NCBI RefSeq assembly: GCF_000691225.1
Contig: NZ_JMSZ01000015.1
Coordinates: forward strand, 124,001 to 188,000
Length of the DNA: 64,000 nt
Origin: Nitrincola lacisaponensis
GTDB taxonomy: Bacteria; Pseudomonadota; Gammaproteobacteria; Pseudomonadales; Balneatricaceae
Direction: 5' to 3'
Shown here: in pieces, positions 41,370 to 51,868 of the stretch
How the letters are laid out: the number at the start of each line of letters is the position of its first letter
Numbering within the stretch: the first letter of the stretch is position 1
The notes under the pieces: generated by a model
What the model saw: only the letters and a program-made list of their open reading frames with translations
What the model was told of the DNA's origin: nothing
Database searches by the model: none
Position numbers and translations under genes: made by a program

Positions 41370-44205
41370 GATCTTTCTCTCTAAAACCGGTTATTTCTTC
41401 GATCAGGCTGCGTCCGCCGTCACCCCCGAAGGAGCCCAGGCCGCGCAGGACAAATTGCACGAATACACCACGATCATATTCGGCTTCGGAGCCTCGGACA
41501 TTCGACGAACTCAGCCACTCTCTGGCAGTCAGACGCATTTTCCAGCAGCAGGTTCCGTATTCCAGTCCGAGCAGGGTGTCCAGTCGTTGGCGATTGGCAA
41601 TATCATGCTGCCAGCGTCCGATCCAGCCCCATTGAGGGTTGATCTGGTTGCGGAATACTATGTCAGACTGTCGGGTACGATCCCGGCTTGGAATAGCGGA
41701 GTTGACCCGGTCACGATAACTGAAGTAAAACAGGTTTTCATCATCGGGGCGCCAGGCCAGCTGATAATTCTGCTCTTCCATGTTGAAACTGTCGCGGTCA
41801 ATCTCGGAATCATGACGCAGTCGCAGATTCGGCGTGATATTCCATTGCGCCAGCAGTGCCAGGTTGGAGCTGGATTCGGTGCCACTGATATCGCCTGGGC
41901 GCAGGTCGTTACCATCACGGTCCTGAAGATAGTGCGCCTGAGCGACCGCGATACGCGCTTTCTCCATGCCGCGATCATCATACAGTGCCGAGGACACACC
42001 TATTGTGGCCTGTGAGGTCGCCGATACGCGGTCATTACCACTCCAGCCATAGCGATCAAACAGGTTGTTATAGCTGAAGCTCAGCTGTGAAGAGTCAAAG
42101 TAGCGGAACTGGCTCAGCGTCGGCTGCTCATTGTCTTTCTCAACATGCAACAGCATCAATCGTGGCTCGAGAGACTGAGAGTAAGACTGTCCGGAAAAGC
42201 TGAAATCCCGGTCAAAATACAGTCCTGAGTCCAGGCTGGCGATACCGGCTGTGACCGATGAGGGAATGTCGCTGCTATCGGCGCCTTCAGGGAAATCAAA
42301 ATCATAACTGCTGTGCCACAATGTCAGCGCACCATTCATATAGCCCCAGGGGCGGCTGTTGCGATGACTGAAAGTGGGACGCAGATGCACACGCTGGGCA
42401 TCGGTACGGCGGATATCCGACGTATTGGCAAAGAAGTCCTTGCGATCACGCTCAAAGCGCACGTATTCCGCCTGATAATCGACTGAGGCACGTCGGTTCA
42501 GACGCTCATTGCCGGTCAGCAACAATTGCGGTGTGCGCTGGTAGGGAGAAGACAGGTTGTCATTAATGGTCTGGTATTGATGCAGGTTCGCCAGGAAGTT
42601 CCAGCCATCTCCCTGATACCGCAGCTGGCCACGTTGATCCAGATGATCCGTTCTTTGCACTTCCAGGGAAGTGCCCAGATCAGCAAAATAATCATTGTCG
42701 CTGACACGCGTGTAGTCGATTCGGCTGGTCCAGCGATCTGCCGGACTGCCGGAATGCTTGAAGCCGGTCAGCCATCGATTTTCATCATCTTTACGGTCAT
42801 CGCCAGATAGGTACGCCAGACTCAGTTCGTTGTGAGACCAGCTGTTCATATAGCGAAGCTCATTCTCCAGCAACAGGCCACGCTTTTCGATATAGCGTAC
42901 TGTGAGCGTATCATCCAGATTGGGAGCGATGTTGAAATAGTAGGGGATACTGAAATCAAAACCATCACTCTTGGATGCCCCTACACTGGGGTAGAGAAAG
43001 CCGGATTGGCGGCGATCATCGATCGGAAAACGGAACCAGGGCATGTAGAATACCGGTACGTCAGCGATCCGGAAGGTTGCATGTTTTGCAACACCGTACC
43101 CCTTGTCCGGATGCAGGGTAATTTCACCGGATGCAATCGACCAGTCATTATTACCCGGCTCGCAATAGGTAATAGCACCTGATTCGAGGCGTACCCGTTG
43201 ATCATCATAGCGGGTGATCGTGGCAGCAGAGCCGCGCAAATGCTCATAATGCATCACGTATTCAGCGGAATAAAAGCTGGAAACGCCGGCATTGAAGTCT
43301 GTTTCGGCACGCTGTCCTACCAGCAATACCCCGGGCTCTCTGAAGGTTACATCACCTTCCAGAAAGGCTGTGCGGGCGCTGTTATCCACTTCACCGTAGC
43401 GACTGGTAAACAGACGGCTGCCCTGTTGGATCTTGACACCTCCGGTTAACCTTGCCAGACCACTTTGCAAGTCCGCTGAGGACAGATCTGCTTCAGCGTA
43501 GATCGGCTGTTCGCCGTCTGCAAACTCGCTTTGCAAATAGGCTATCTCTGGTTCTACATAACGGCCCTTGCAGAGCATCGGTTCAGTACCAGTATGTGGA
43601 TACCAGTCCAGATAGGCATAAGGATTATTCAGCAGCACCCCGGAGGCACCAGCTGTCGGCGTGTTAAACCGGCCCAGTTGCGCAACACTGACAGCCTGGG
43701 CATTACCAGGCGCACAGGACCAGTTGCCATCAAAGCCGGCGGTACATTCCCAGGCGTCCGCTGTGCGGGCTCGCGTACTGGAAACAGCCGTATGTGGCTG
43801 AGTATCCGTGCTGACTTGCGGTGTGTCTGCCGCAGGTGTTGCAGGCACGCCACTGAAGTCAGCCGGAGGCTCTATGGCAAAGGTTTGCACCTCTGCTGCT
43901 GGCTCACTGCTGACAGGTACTGCCGGAGTGTCAGCTGTCACAGGTTCTGGTGCAGTGGTCACTGGCGCAGCCGCAGCTGGAGTCGCAGGACGAGTGGTTG
44001 CACTGGGTGAAGGCGAGGTCAACGCTGGCTGAGGTGTGCCTTGGGCATCCATCAGCAGTTCATTCACTTCACAATCCCACTCACCGTTTGGCAGCAGGTT
44101 GCAGACCCAGAGGCGTTCATCCGTTTGGGCCGCTACCATCGGTGCGCAAAGGATGGCTGCCACCGCCAGGGAAAGTCGATAAGCACTGTGTTTTTTAAAG
44201 GGCAT
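41356..44205 (-). CDS. lptD: LptD, outer-membrane LPS assembly protein
   Basis: Beta-barrel that inserts LPS into the outer leaflet with LptE. 949 residues: signal peptide (about 1-26, ending MVAAQ), a long low-complexity Pro/Ala/Thr region (about 56-147), the LptA-like OstA domain (about 230-370) and the C-terminal barrel. Cys residues that form the interdomain disulfides are seen in MLCKGRYVEP, ITYCEPGNND and the Cys-Cys pair in YGTCCWKM. Two short modules, WVC...WDC (33-45) and WEC...WSC (152-164), share the exact spacing WxC-x7-WxC and flank the low-complexity linker. First gene of its operon. Confidence 0.96.
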   Translation of the reverse strand: MPFKKHSAYRLSLAVAAILCAPMVAAQTDERLWVCNLLPNGEWDCEVNELLMDAQGTPQPALTSPSPSATTRPATPAAAAPVTTAPEPVTADTPAVPVSSEPAAEVQTFAIEPPADFSGVPATPAADTPQVSTDTQPHTAVSSTRARTADAWECTAGFDGNWSCAPGNAQAVSVAQLGRFNTPTAGASGVLLNNPYAYLDWYPHTGTEPMLCKGRYVEPEIAYLQSEFADGEQPIYAEADLSSADLQSGLARLTGGVKIQQGSRLFTSRYGEVDNSARTAFLEGDVTFREPGVLLVGQRAETDFNAGVSSFYSAEYVMHYEHLRGSAATITRYDDQRVRLESGAITYCEPGNNDWSIASGEITLHPDKGYGVAKHATFRIADVPVFYMPWFRFPIDDRRQSGFLYPSVGASKSDGFDFSIPYYFNIAPNLDDTLTVRYIEKRGLLLENELRYMNSWSHNELSLAYLSGDDRKDDENRWLTGFKHSGSPADRWTSRIDYTRVSDNDYFADLGTSLEVQRTDHLDQRGQLRYQGDGWNFLANLHQYQTINDNLSSPYQRTPQLLLTGNERLNRRASVDYQAEYVRFERDRKDFFANTSDIRRTDAQRVHLRPTFSHRNSRPWGYMNGALTLWHSSYDFDFPEGADSSDIPSSVTAGIASLDSGLYFDRDFSFSGQSYSQSLEPRLMLLHVEKDNEQPTLSQFRYFDSSQLSFSYNNLFDRYGWSGNDRVSATSQATIGVSSALYDDRGMEKARIAVAQAHYLQDRDGNDLRPGDISGTESSSNLALLAQWNITPNLRLRHDSEIDRDSFNMEEQNYQLAWRPDDENLFYFSYRDRVNSAIPSRDRTRQSDIVFRNQINPQWGWIGRWQHDIANRQRLDTLLGLEYGTCCWKMRLTAREWLSSSNVRGSEAEYDRGVFVQFVLRGLGSFGGDGGRSLIEEITGFREKDHDNF

Positions 44206-44317
44206 CAGGTCGCGGTCCGGTAGCGAGTCAGGCAGAGTTTCTTGCTGCCTGTGAGTCTAGTACTATTAAGATCTGCATAATAAAGCATTCACAGGGCCAA
44301 GTGCTAGAGGACAACGA

Positions 44318-46874
<2,557 letters not shown>

Positions 46875-46877
46875 GGG

Positions 46878-47762
46878 CTAATCACGGCGAATGCCGGGTG
46901 GGCGCTGATCTGTTTCAGGCGTATTGATCCGTTGTTGCTGGCGCTGCTCATCCGGGTTCAGTATGTGGGTCTGTATGAGTCCACGCACCTGGCGCTTTAG
47001 CCAGGTCATATCGGAATTCCAGTCACTCCAGGGGTCCTTGATGCGCTGTTGGTGATAGTCAGTTTGGCCTGCCTGGCGCATTGCATTGCGGCGCATGCGG
47101 GCATCTGGAAGGGCTCTCTGTCCGGTGACATAGGGCTCACGGTAGAGATCAATCACGGTCATGTCCAATGCGGTCAGCCGCTCCAGCAGGCGTGCATGCT
47201 CTGTATCCTCTGCCGGGCGCGGGTTGATCAAGATCAGTCGGATCTGGGGTTCAGCCGGATTCTGTTGCAGATACAGGCTGGCCCACTCGGCGCTGCGACC
47301 CATGGCGATTACCAGAACACGTTCCAGATCCTGCTGTTCCAGCAAACGCAGACCTTCCTGTATACGAGATAGGGTTTGTGTCTGGTGGGCTGCTTGCAGT
47401 TCTGCAAAGCTTTCTGTTGCCTGGGTGTTCAGGTGTTGAGGTGTTAACGGAAGCGGGAGAGTCAGTGTCAACCAGCCCTGTTCTGCCAGATACAGTCGTA
47501 ATGCGTGGGTTTGTTGTAACCACTGCTGCTGACTGTCTGTGTCACTGAGTAACAGTATGCCGCCCAGTGCTTCAAAGCGTTCAGCTGCTTGCAACAAGGC
47601 TGGATAGCGCTCGTTGTCGGTTTCCAAAAACGTTATCCGGGTATCGGCGGGTACGGCTGCTTTCAATGTCGCCATGAATGCGTCTTCTGCTGCATGGCTG
47701 CTTGTCAGGAACAGGCAGAGCAACAGTGCCTGCAGTCTGGCCAGGATGCGTTTTGTCGCCAA
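46878..47762 (-). CDS. DUF3530 family exported protein
   Basis: 294 residues with a signal peptide (about 1-24, ending SSHA). The fold looks like a degenerate alpha/beta hydrolase: ALGGILLLSDTDSQQQW, a nucleophile-elbow-like VLVIAMGRSAEWASLYL, then ILINPRPAEDTE and MTVIDLYRE. The elbow reads GRSAE rather than GxSxG, so activity is doubtful. The Gln/Arg-rich C-terminus (about 268-294) is likely disordered. Function unknown; DUF3530 proteins are common in gammaproteobacteria. Divergent from rpe. Confidence 0.8.
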   Translation of the reverse strand: MATKRILARLQALLLCLFLTSSHAAEDAFMATLKAAVPADTRITFLETDNERYPALLQAAERFEALGGILLLSDTDSQQQWLQQTHALRLYLAEQGWLTLTLPLPLTPQHLNTQATESFAELQAAHQTQTLSRIQEGLRLLEQQDLERVLVIAMGRSAEWASLYLQQNPAEPQIRLILINPRPAEDTEHARLLERLTALDMTVIDLYREPYVTGQRALPDARMRRNAMRQAGQTDYHQQRIKDPWSDWNSDMTWLKRQVRGLIQTHILNPDEQRQQQRINTPETDQRPPGIRRD

Positions 47763-47856
47763 GTTCGAGGTTCCAATGCTGTCAGTGTGGCTGTTGTGTG
47801 ATGCGTTGTAGGCTACAATAGCGGAAATTTGATCGATTGACGACCAGGAAACCTGT

Positions 47857-48525
47857 ATGACTGATTATCTGATTGCCCCCTCAATACTCTCTGCGGATTT
47901 TGCCCGTCTTGGGGAAGAAGTCGATAGTGTGTTAGCTGCCGGGGCGGATGTGGTGCATTTTGATGTCATGGATAACCATTATGTCCCTAATCTGACTGTG
48001 GGACCGATGGTCTGCAAGGCGCTACGCAAACATGGCGTGACAGCGCCCATTGATGTGCATCTGATGGTCAAGCCGGTAGACCGTCTGATCGGGGACTTTA
48101 TTGAAGCAGGTGCCAGCTGGATTACCTTTCATCCTGAAGCATCTGAGCATATTGATCGTTCATTGCAGATGATTCGTGATGGTGGCTGTAAGGCTGGCTT
48201 GGTGTTTAATCCGGCAACGCCACTGCATTATCTGGATTATGTGATGGATAAGCTGGATGTAATCCTGTTGATGTCGGTTAACCCTGGTTTTGGAGGGCAG
48301 CGTTTTATTCCGGGTACGCTGGATAAGCTGCGCGAGGCGCGTCAACGCATTGATGCCAGTGGTTATGCCATACGTCTGGAAATTGATGGCGGGGTGACGG
48401 TTGATAATATTGCTGAAATTGCAGCAGCTGGAGCGGATACCTTTGTGGCCGGGTCAGCGATCTTTAATACGAACGATTATCAGGCCACTATCGAGAAAAT
48501 GAGATCAAATCTCAAGCACTTATAG
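47857..48525 (+). CDS. rpe: Rpe, ribulose-phosphate 3-epimerase
   Basis: Pentose-phosphate-pathway enzyme interconverting ribulose-5-P and xylulose-5-P. 222-residue TIM barrel with [59 protein letters not shown] and [14 protein letters not shown], holding the metal His/Asp ligands and both catalytic Asp. GGAAACC lies before the ATG; a TACAAT box at 47814-47819 may be its -10. The gph and trpE genes that often follow rpe are not here. Confidence 0.98.
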   Translation: MTDYLIAPSILSADFARLGEEVDSVLAAGADVVHFDVMDNHYVPNLTVGPMVCKALRKHGVTAPIDVHLMVKPVDRLIGDFIEAGASWITFHPEASEHIDRSLQMIRDGGCKAGLVFNPATPLHYLDYVMDKLDVILLMSVNPGFGGQRFIPGTLDKLREARQRIDASGYAIRLEIDGGVTVDNIAEIAAAGADTFVAGSAIFNTNDYQATIEKMRSNLKHL

Positions 48526-48549
48526 GAAAAACACTTACCGGAAGTTTTC

Positions 48550-48563
48550 TTGATCCAGGTCAA
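48550..48563 (+). promoter_or_regulatory. FNR/ANR-type box upstream of the cytochrome c peroxidase
   Basis: TTGATCCAGGTCAA matches the FNR/ANR consensus TTGAT-N4-ATCAA at nine of ten positions. Its centre is about 109 bp before the start codon. If it works as a class II site (centre at -41.5), transcription would begin near 48598 and leave a leader of about 68 nt. Anaerobic activation of ccpA-type genes by ANR is known in Pseudomonas, so the match has functional sense. Confidence 0.72.
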
Positions 48564-48665
48564 TTAATACGAGGAACTTTCGGGCGTTTGTCGATTTGCC
48601 CCTTCATGTAACCTTGCTAGACTAAACCTAGTTTAATACCCGCTAGACGGGTTAAAGGGGGCAAA

Positions 48666-49724
48666 ATGAAACGTAAAATCAGTCTACTGACATCTGCAGT
48701 CTGTTTGTCTTTGGCTTCTTCTGTAGCCATGGCTGACGCTCTTCGGGATCGCGCTTCAGCACTGTTTGAAGCCATTCCACAAGAGCCGCCGGTGATTGAA
48801 GGCAATGAGTTGACGCCTGAAAAGGTGGAGCTGGGCAAAATGCTGTTCTTTGAACCGCGCTTGTCTGCCAGTCATCTGATCAGCTGTAATACCTGTCATA
48901 ACGTTGGCTTCGGTGGTGATGACTACCTGCCTGTGTCTATTGGGCACGGCTGGCAGAAAGGACCACGTAACGCACCAACAGTCTTCAATGCGGTTTTCAA
49001 CGCAGCCCAGTTCTGGGATGGTCGTGCAGCTGACCTGGCTGAGCAGGCCAAGGGCCCGGTCCAGGCAGGTGTTGAAATGAGCAGCACGCCTGAGCGTGTT
49101 GTCGATACACTGAACAGTATGCCGGATTATATTGAGCGCTTTAAAGCCTCTTTCCCGGGTGAAGCTGATCCTGTGACTTTCGATAACATGGCGATTGCCA
49201 TCGAGGCTTTTGAAGCCACATTGATCACGCCGAACTCACCATTTGACCTGTGGTTGAACGGTGATGATGCTGCGCTGAATGATGAGCAGAAAGAAGGTTT
49301 GGCCTTGTTTATGGATAAAGGCTGTGCCGCTTGCCATGCGGGTGTGAACTTTGGTGGCCAGAACTACTTCCCATTCGGTCTGGTGAAACGTCCTGGTGCT
49401 GATATTCTGCCAGAAGGCGACCGTGGTCGTTTTGAGGTGACTCAGACAGCGACCGATGATTATGTCTTCCGCGCCGCGCCACTACGTAATATCGAGCTGA
49501 CTGCGCCTTACTTCCACTCCGGTGCTGTATGGGATCTGGAAGAAGCAGTGTCAGTGATGGGTGTTGCCCAGTTGGGTGCTGAGCTGAATGATGATCAGGT
49601 ACACAAAATTGCCGAGTTCTTGCGTACGCTGACTGGCGATGTGCCGACTGTCGTGTATCCACACTTGCCGCCGAGCACTCGGACCACTCCACGTCCTGTG
49701 AGTATGATGAATCCAGACTACTGA
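48666..49724 (+). CDS. ccpA: Di-haem cytochrome c peroxidase (CcpA/MauG family)
   Basis: Periplasmic peroxidase reducing H2O2 to water with electrons from c-type cytochromes. 352 residues: signal peptide (cleavage probably after AMA, residue 23) and two haem-binding motifs, CNTCH (74-78) and CAACH (220-224). Other family blocks are GKMLFFEPRLSASHLISC, RNAPTVFNAVFN with FWDGRA, the W-P linker region, and RAAPLRNIELTAPYFHSGAV near the low-potential haem axial ligand. AAGGGGG five bases before the ATG is the ribosome site. It is followed by a strong terminator. Confidence 0.95.
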   Translation: MKRKISLLTSAVCLSLASSVAMADALRDRASALFEAIPQEPPVIEGNELTPEKVELGKMLFFEPRLSASHLISCNTCHNVGFGGDDYLPVSIGHGWQKGPRNAPTVFNAVFNAAQFWDGRAADLAEQAKGPVQAGVEMSSTPERVVDTLNSMPDYIERFKASFPGEADPVTFDNMAIAIEAFEATLITPNSPFDLWLNGDDAALNDEQKEGLALFMDKGCAACHAGVNFGGQNYFPFGLVKRPGADILPEGDRGRFEVTQTATDDYVFRAAPLRNIELTAPYFHSGAVWDLEEAVSVMGVAQLGAELNDDQVHKIAEFLRTLTGDVPTVVYPHLPPSTRTTPRPVSMMNPDY

Positions 49725-49746
49725 GTTAGGCAGGATATCCTACTGA

Positions 49747-49780
49747 CAAAAAAACCGGATCTTATGATCCGGTTTTTGTT
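49747..49780. terminator. Bidirectional rho-independent terminator
   Basis: AAAAACCGGATC pairs perfectly with GATCCGGTTTTT around a TTAT loop. The A-run on the left and T-run on the right let it terminate both the peroxidase gene (plus) and the convergent DUF4168 gene (minus). Confidence 0.92.
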
Positions 49781-49835
49781 TGAGGAAGGTGTTGTGCGTT
49801 CAGGTGGTTCTGGCTGACCTGAACTTGTCGTACAC

Positions 49836-50207
49836 TTAGTTCAGCATTTCAGCAACCTGATCACGCAGCTCTGGATCGCTCTGCAGTGCCAGTGCAATTG
49901 TGTTATAGGTTTCAACATCCATGCCTGCCGCTTCAACAGCTTCAATCATCATCTGGCTGGCTTCCTGCTGCAGTTCAGCTGCTTGCTCCTGATCTGAAGT
50001 GCTCTCCAGACGAGCAGAATAATCCGCCCGAATGTTATCCAGATCACCCTGTACAGCAGCAAAGGTTTGCAGATCAGATTCAGCAAATTCGACCTGGCCT
50101 TGTTGAGGTGCTGCCATGCCTGATTGTGTTTCATAAGCGAGCGTATGGGAGGCAAAGCCCAAAGTCATGAGGCTGGCGAAGGCGGTGGCAAGTAGTGTCT
50201 TTTTCAT
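49836..50207 (-). CDS. DUF4168 family exported protein
   Basis: Small secreted protein, 123 residues from ATG 50207. A signal peptide (about 1-24, MKKTLLATAFASLMTLGFA, ending TLA) is followed by a helical, Gln/Glu/Ala-rich mature part: FAESDLQTFAAVQGDLDNIR and QQEASQMMIEAVEAAGMDVE, then YNTIALALQSDPELRDQV, the DUF4168 pattern. The start is fixed by AAGGAG eight bases upstream; an in-frame ATG at 50234 falls at or before the predicted transcription start. A -24/-12 element lies just upstream. Function unknown. Acidic, no Cys, probably periplasmic. Confidence 0.85.
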   Translation of the reverse strand: MKKTLLATAFASLMTLGFASHTLAYETQSGMAAPQQGQVEFAESDLQTFAAVQGDLDNIRADYSARLESTSDQEQAAELQQEASQMMIEAVEAAGMDVETYNTIALALQSDPELRDQVAEMLN

Positions 50208-50243
50208 CACATTAACTCCTTGTTTTGAATTCACATAGATTAT

Positions 50244-50259
50244 TGCCAGATGTGTGCCA
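50244..50259 (-). promoter_or_regulatory. Sigma-54 (-24/-12) promoter of the DUF4168 gene
   Basis: On the minus strand TGGCAC-N5-TGGCA matches the RpoN consensus TGGCAC-N5-TTGCA with one change in the -12 half; the GG and GC doublets have the required spacing. The predicted start lies near 50233, some 26 bp before the ATG and 13 bp before the ribosome site. The facing gene pair codes a sigma-54 activator, which supports the call. Confidence 0.7.
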
Positions 50260-50356
50260 ACTTTTTATAAAATCATTCAATTAATTGATTTATATATAAT
50301 TATTTTTATTATTTGAATTATTTCAGGGTGTTTTTATTTGTTGAGCACGGATCATT

Positions 50357-50394
50357 TGTGTCATAGTGTGTGTCAAATTGGCTCATGTGTCATA
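50357..50394. promoter_or_regulatory. Three direct TGTGTCA repeats, candidate activator sites
   Basis: TGTGTCATA (50357), TGTGTCAAA (50369) and TGTGTCATA (50386) lie in the same orientation, 12 and 17 bp apart. They are about 125-160 bp upstream of the sigma-54 start of the DUF4168 gene, and 20-57 bp upstream of the kinase start codon. The first and second also frame an inverted ATTTG-N15-CAAAT. The distance suits upstream activating sites of an NtrC-type regulator. Between them and the DUF4168 promoter the DNA is very AT-rich (50270-50335). Confidence 0.5.
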
Positions 50395-50413
50395 AAGGCT
50401 AAGGGAGAAGGGC

Positions 50414-51868
50414 GTGAAGGGGCGTATATTGTCAGGCAACCTGCGGCGCGTATTGCTGGTCAGGGTTGCGTTACCTGTTTTGCTGATTCTGGCGCTGATT
50501 TTGTCAGCTGGGCAAACCTTGATCAGTAACTTTATTGAAGAGCGCATGCAGCGTGATTTGCAGCTGGTAGCCAGGGCTGTGTATTTACCAGTCAGTCATG
50601 CCATGGCGCGTAATGATCTTGAGCAGATGCAAAGCAGTATGGCATCTCTGTTTGGTATGACTGAAGTGTATGGAGCGTATCTGTTTGATGCCGAGGGGCA
50701 GCCGCTGATCAGTTTTGGCGTAGTGAATCCGACTCAGAAGCAAGCGGAAGATGCATTGCAGAAAACCCTGGCTGGTGAGTTTGATCAGTATGAGCGTATT
50801 CGTGGTCGGGATGTGTATTCCTTTTTTATGCCGATGTTCGATGCAGCGGGTCAACCCAATGGGCTCTTGCAGGTTACTCGACGGCACAGTGATATAGGTG
50901 AGCAGCTCAAGCGTCTGGCCTATGGCTCCTGGGCTGGGTTTGGATTTATTTCGTTATTGATCCTTGGCATTCTGGTATTGACCCATCAGGGAGCGATAGG
51001 TCGTCCTCTGGAGCGTATTCTGCGCAGTATTCAGCGTGTTGAGGCCGGTGATCACGGTCATCGGGCCGCGGTAGATGGCCCGAGTGAAATACGTCAGTTA
51101 GCGGCGGGGCTAAACGGTATGCTGGATGCGATTCAGCAGGCCGAGGCACGAGAACAGGAGCAGCGTCTGGCACGGGAGGTGATTGCTGAACGTTTGCGCC
51201 AAACGGAGACATTGGCGGCCCTGGGGCAGTTGTCGGCAGGGGTTGCACATGAGCTGGGTGCGCCTCTGAGTGTTGTGGATGGTCGGGCCAGTCGCCTGCA
51301 ACGACGCCTGCAGGATGATCGGGATATCCATGAGCTGGATGATATCCGCCAGCAAATTGCACGCATGGCATCAATTATTCAGCAGCTGTTGTCTTATGGT
51401 CGCTCGTCACGCGCCAAGCCTCGGCCACTGGATCTGGCTGCATTATTACGACGGTCACAGTCGTTAATTGCCGGTGAAGGGTTTGATGTTGAGGTGGAGT
51501 CGGGCCCGGAAGCGATGCTGATGGGCGATTCCCTGAGCCTTGAGCAGGCCCTGATCAATCTGTTGCGCAACGCCTGTCAGGCATGCCCTGAGGGGCCTGT
51601 ACGTATGCACTGGAAACTGGATCAAAAAATTCATGTATATATTGAGGATGCAGGTCCAGGTGTAGATCCTGGTCTGGGAGAACAGATATTTGAGCCTTTT
51701 GTCACCACCAAAACACCGGGGCAGGGCAGTGGGCTGGGGTTGGCGATCGTCAAGCGTATTGTTGAAGAACATGGTGGTCAGATCCTGGTGCGCCGCAGTG
51801 AGTTGGGAGGCGCTTGCTTCGAACTTGTTCTGCCGCTGGAAACACCTGAACAGGAGGTGTATGCATGA
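50414..51868 (+). CDS. Membrane sensor histidine kinase
   Basis: 484 residues from GTG 50414 (AAGGGAGAAGG ahead of it). TM1 is about 15-32, a periplasmic sensor of about 135 residues follows (FGMTEVYGAYLFDAEGQPLI and FFMPMFDAAGQPNGLLQV look PAS/Cache-like), TM2 about 172-190, HAMP to about 245, then the dimerisation domain with phospho-acceptor His279 in SAGVAHELGAPLSVV and an HATPase domain with N box LINLLRNACQACP, G1 EDAGPGVDPG and G2 GQGSGLGLAIVKRI. It forms an operon with the response regulator (ATGA overlap). The signal is unknown. Confidence 0.93.
   Translation: MKGRILSGNLRRVLLVRVALPVLLILALILSAGQTLISNFIEERMQRDLQLVARAVYLPVSHAMARNDLEQMQSSMASLFGMTEVYGAYLFDAEGQPLISFGVVNPTQKQAEDALQKTLAGEFDQYERIRGRDVYSFFMPMFDAAGQPNGLLQVTRRHSDIGEQLKRLAYGSWAGFGFISLLILGILVLTHQGAIGRPLERILRSIQRVEAGDHGHRAAVDGPSEIRQLAAGLNGMLDAIQQAEAREQEQRLAREVIAERLRQTETLAALGQLSAGVAHELGAPLSVVDGRASRLQRRLQDDRDIHELDDIRQQIARMASIIQQLLSYGRSSRAKPRPLDLAALLRRSQSLIAGEGFDVEVESGPEAMLMGDSLSLEQALINLLRNACQACPEGPVRMHWKLDQKIHVYIEDAGPGVDPGLGEQIFEPFVTTKTPGQGSGLGLAIVKRIVEEHGGQILVRRSELGGACFELVLPLETPEQEVYA

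Noticed and set aside
46878-47762. DUF3530 protein as an active lipase or esterase
   Set aside because: The elbow reads GRSAE, lacking the second Gly of GxSxG, and no full catalytic triad can be pointed out.
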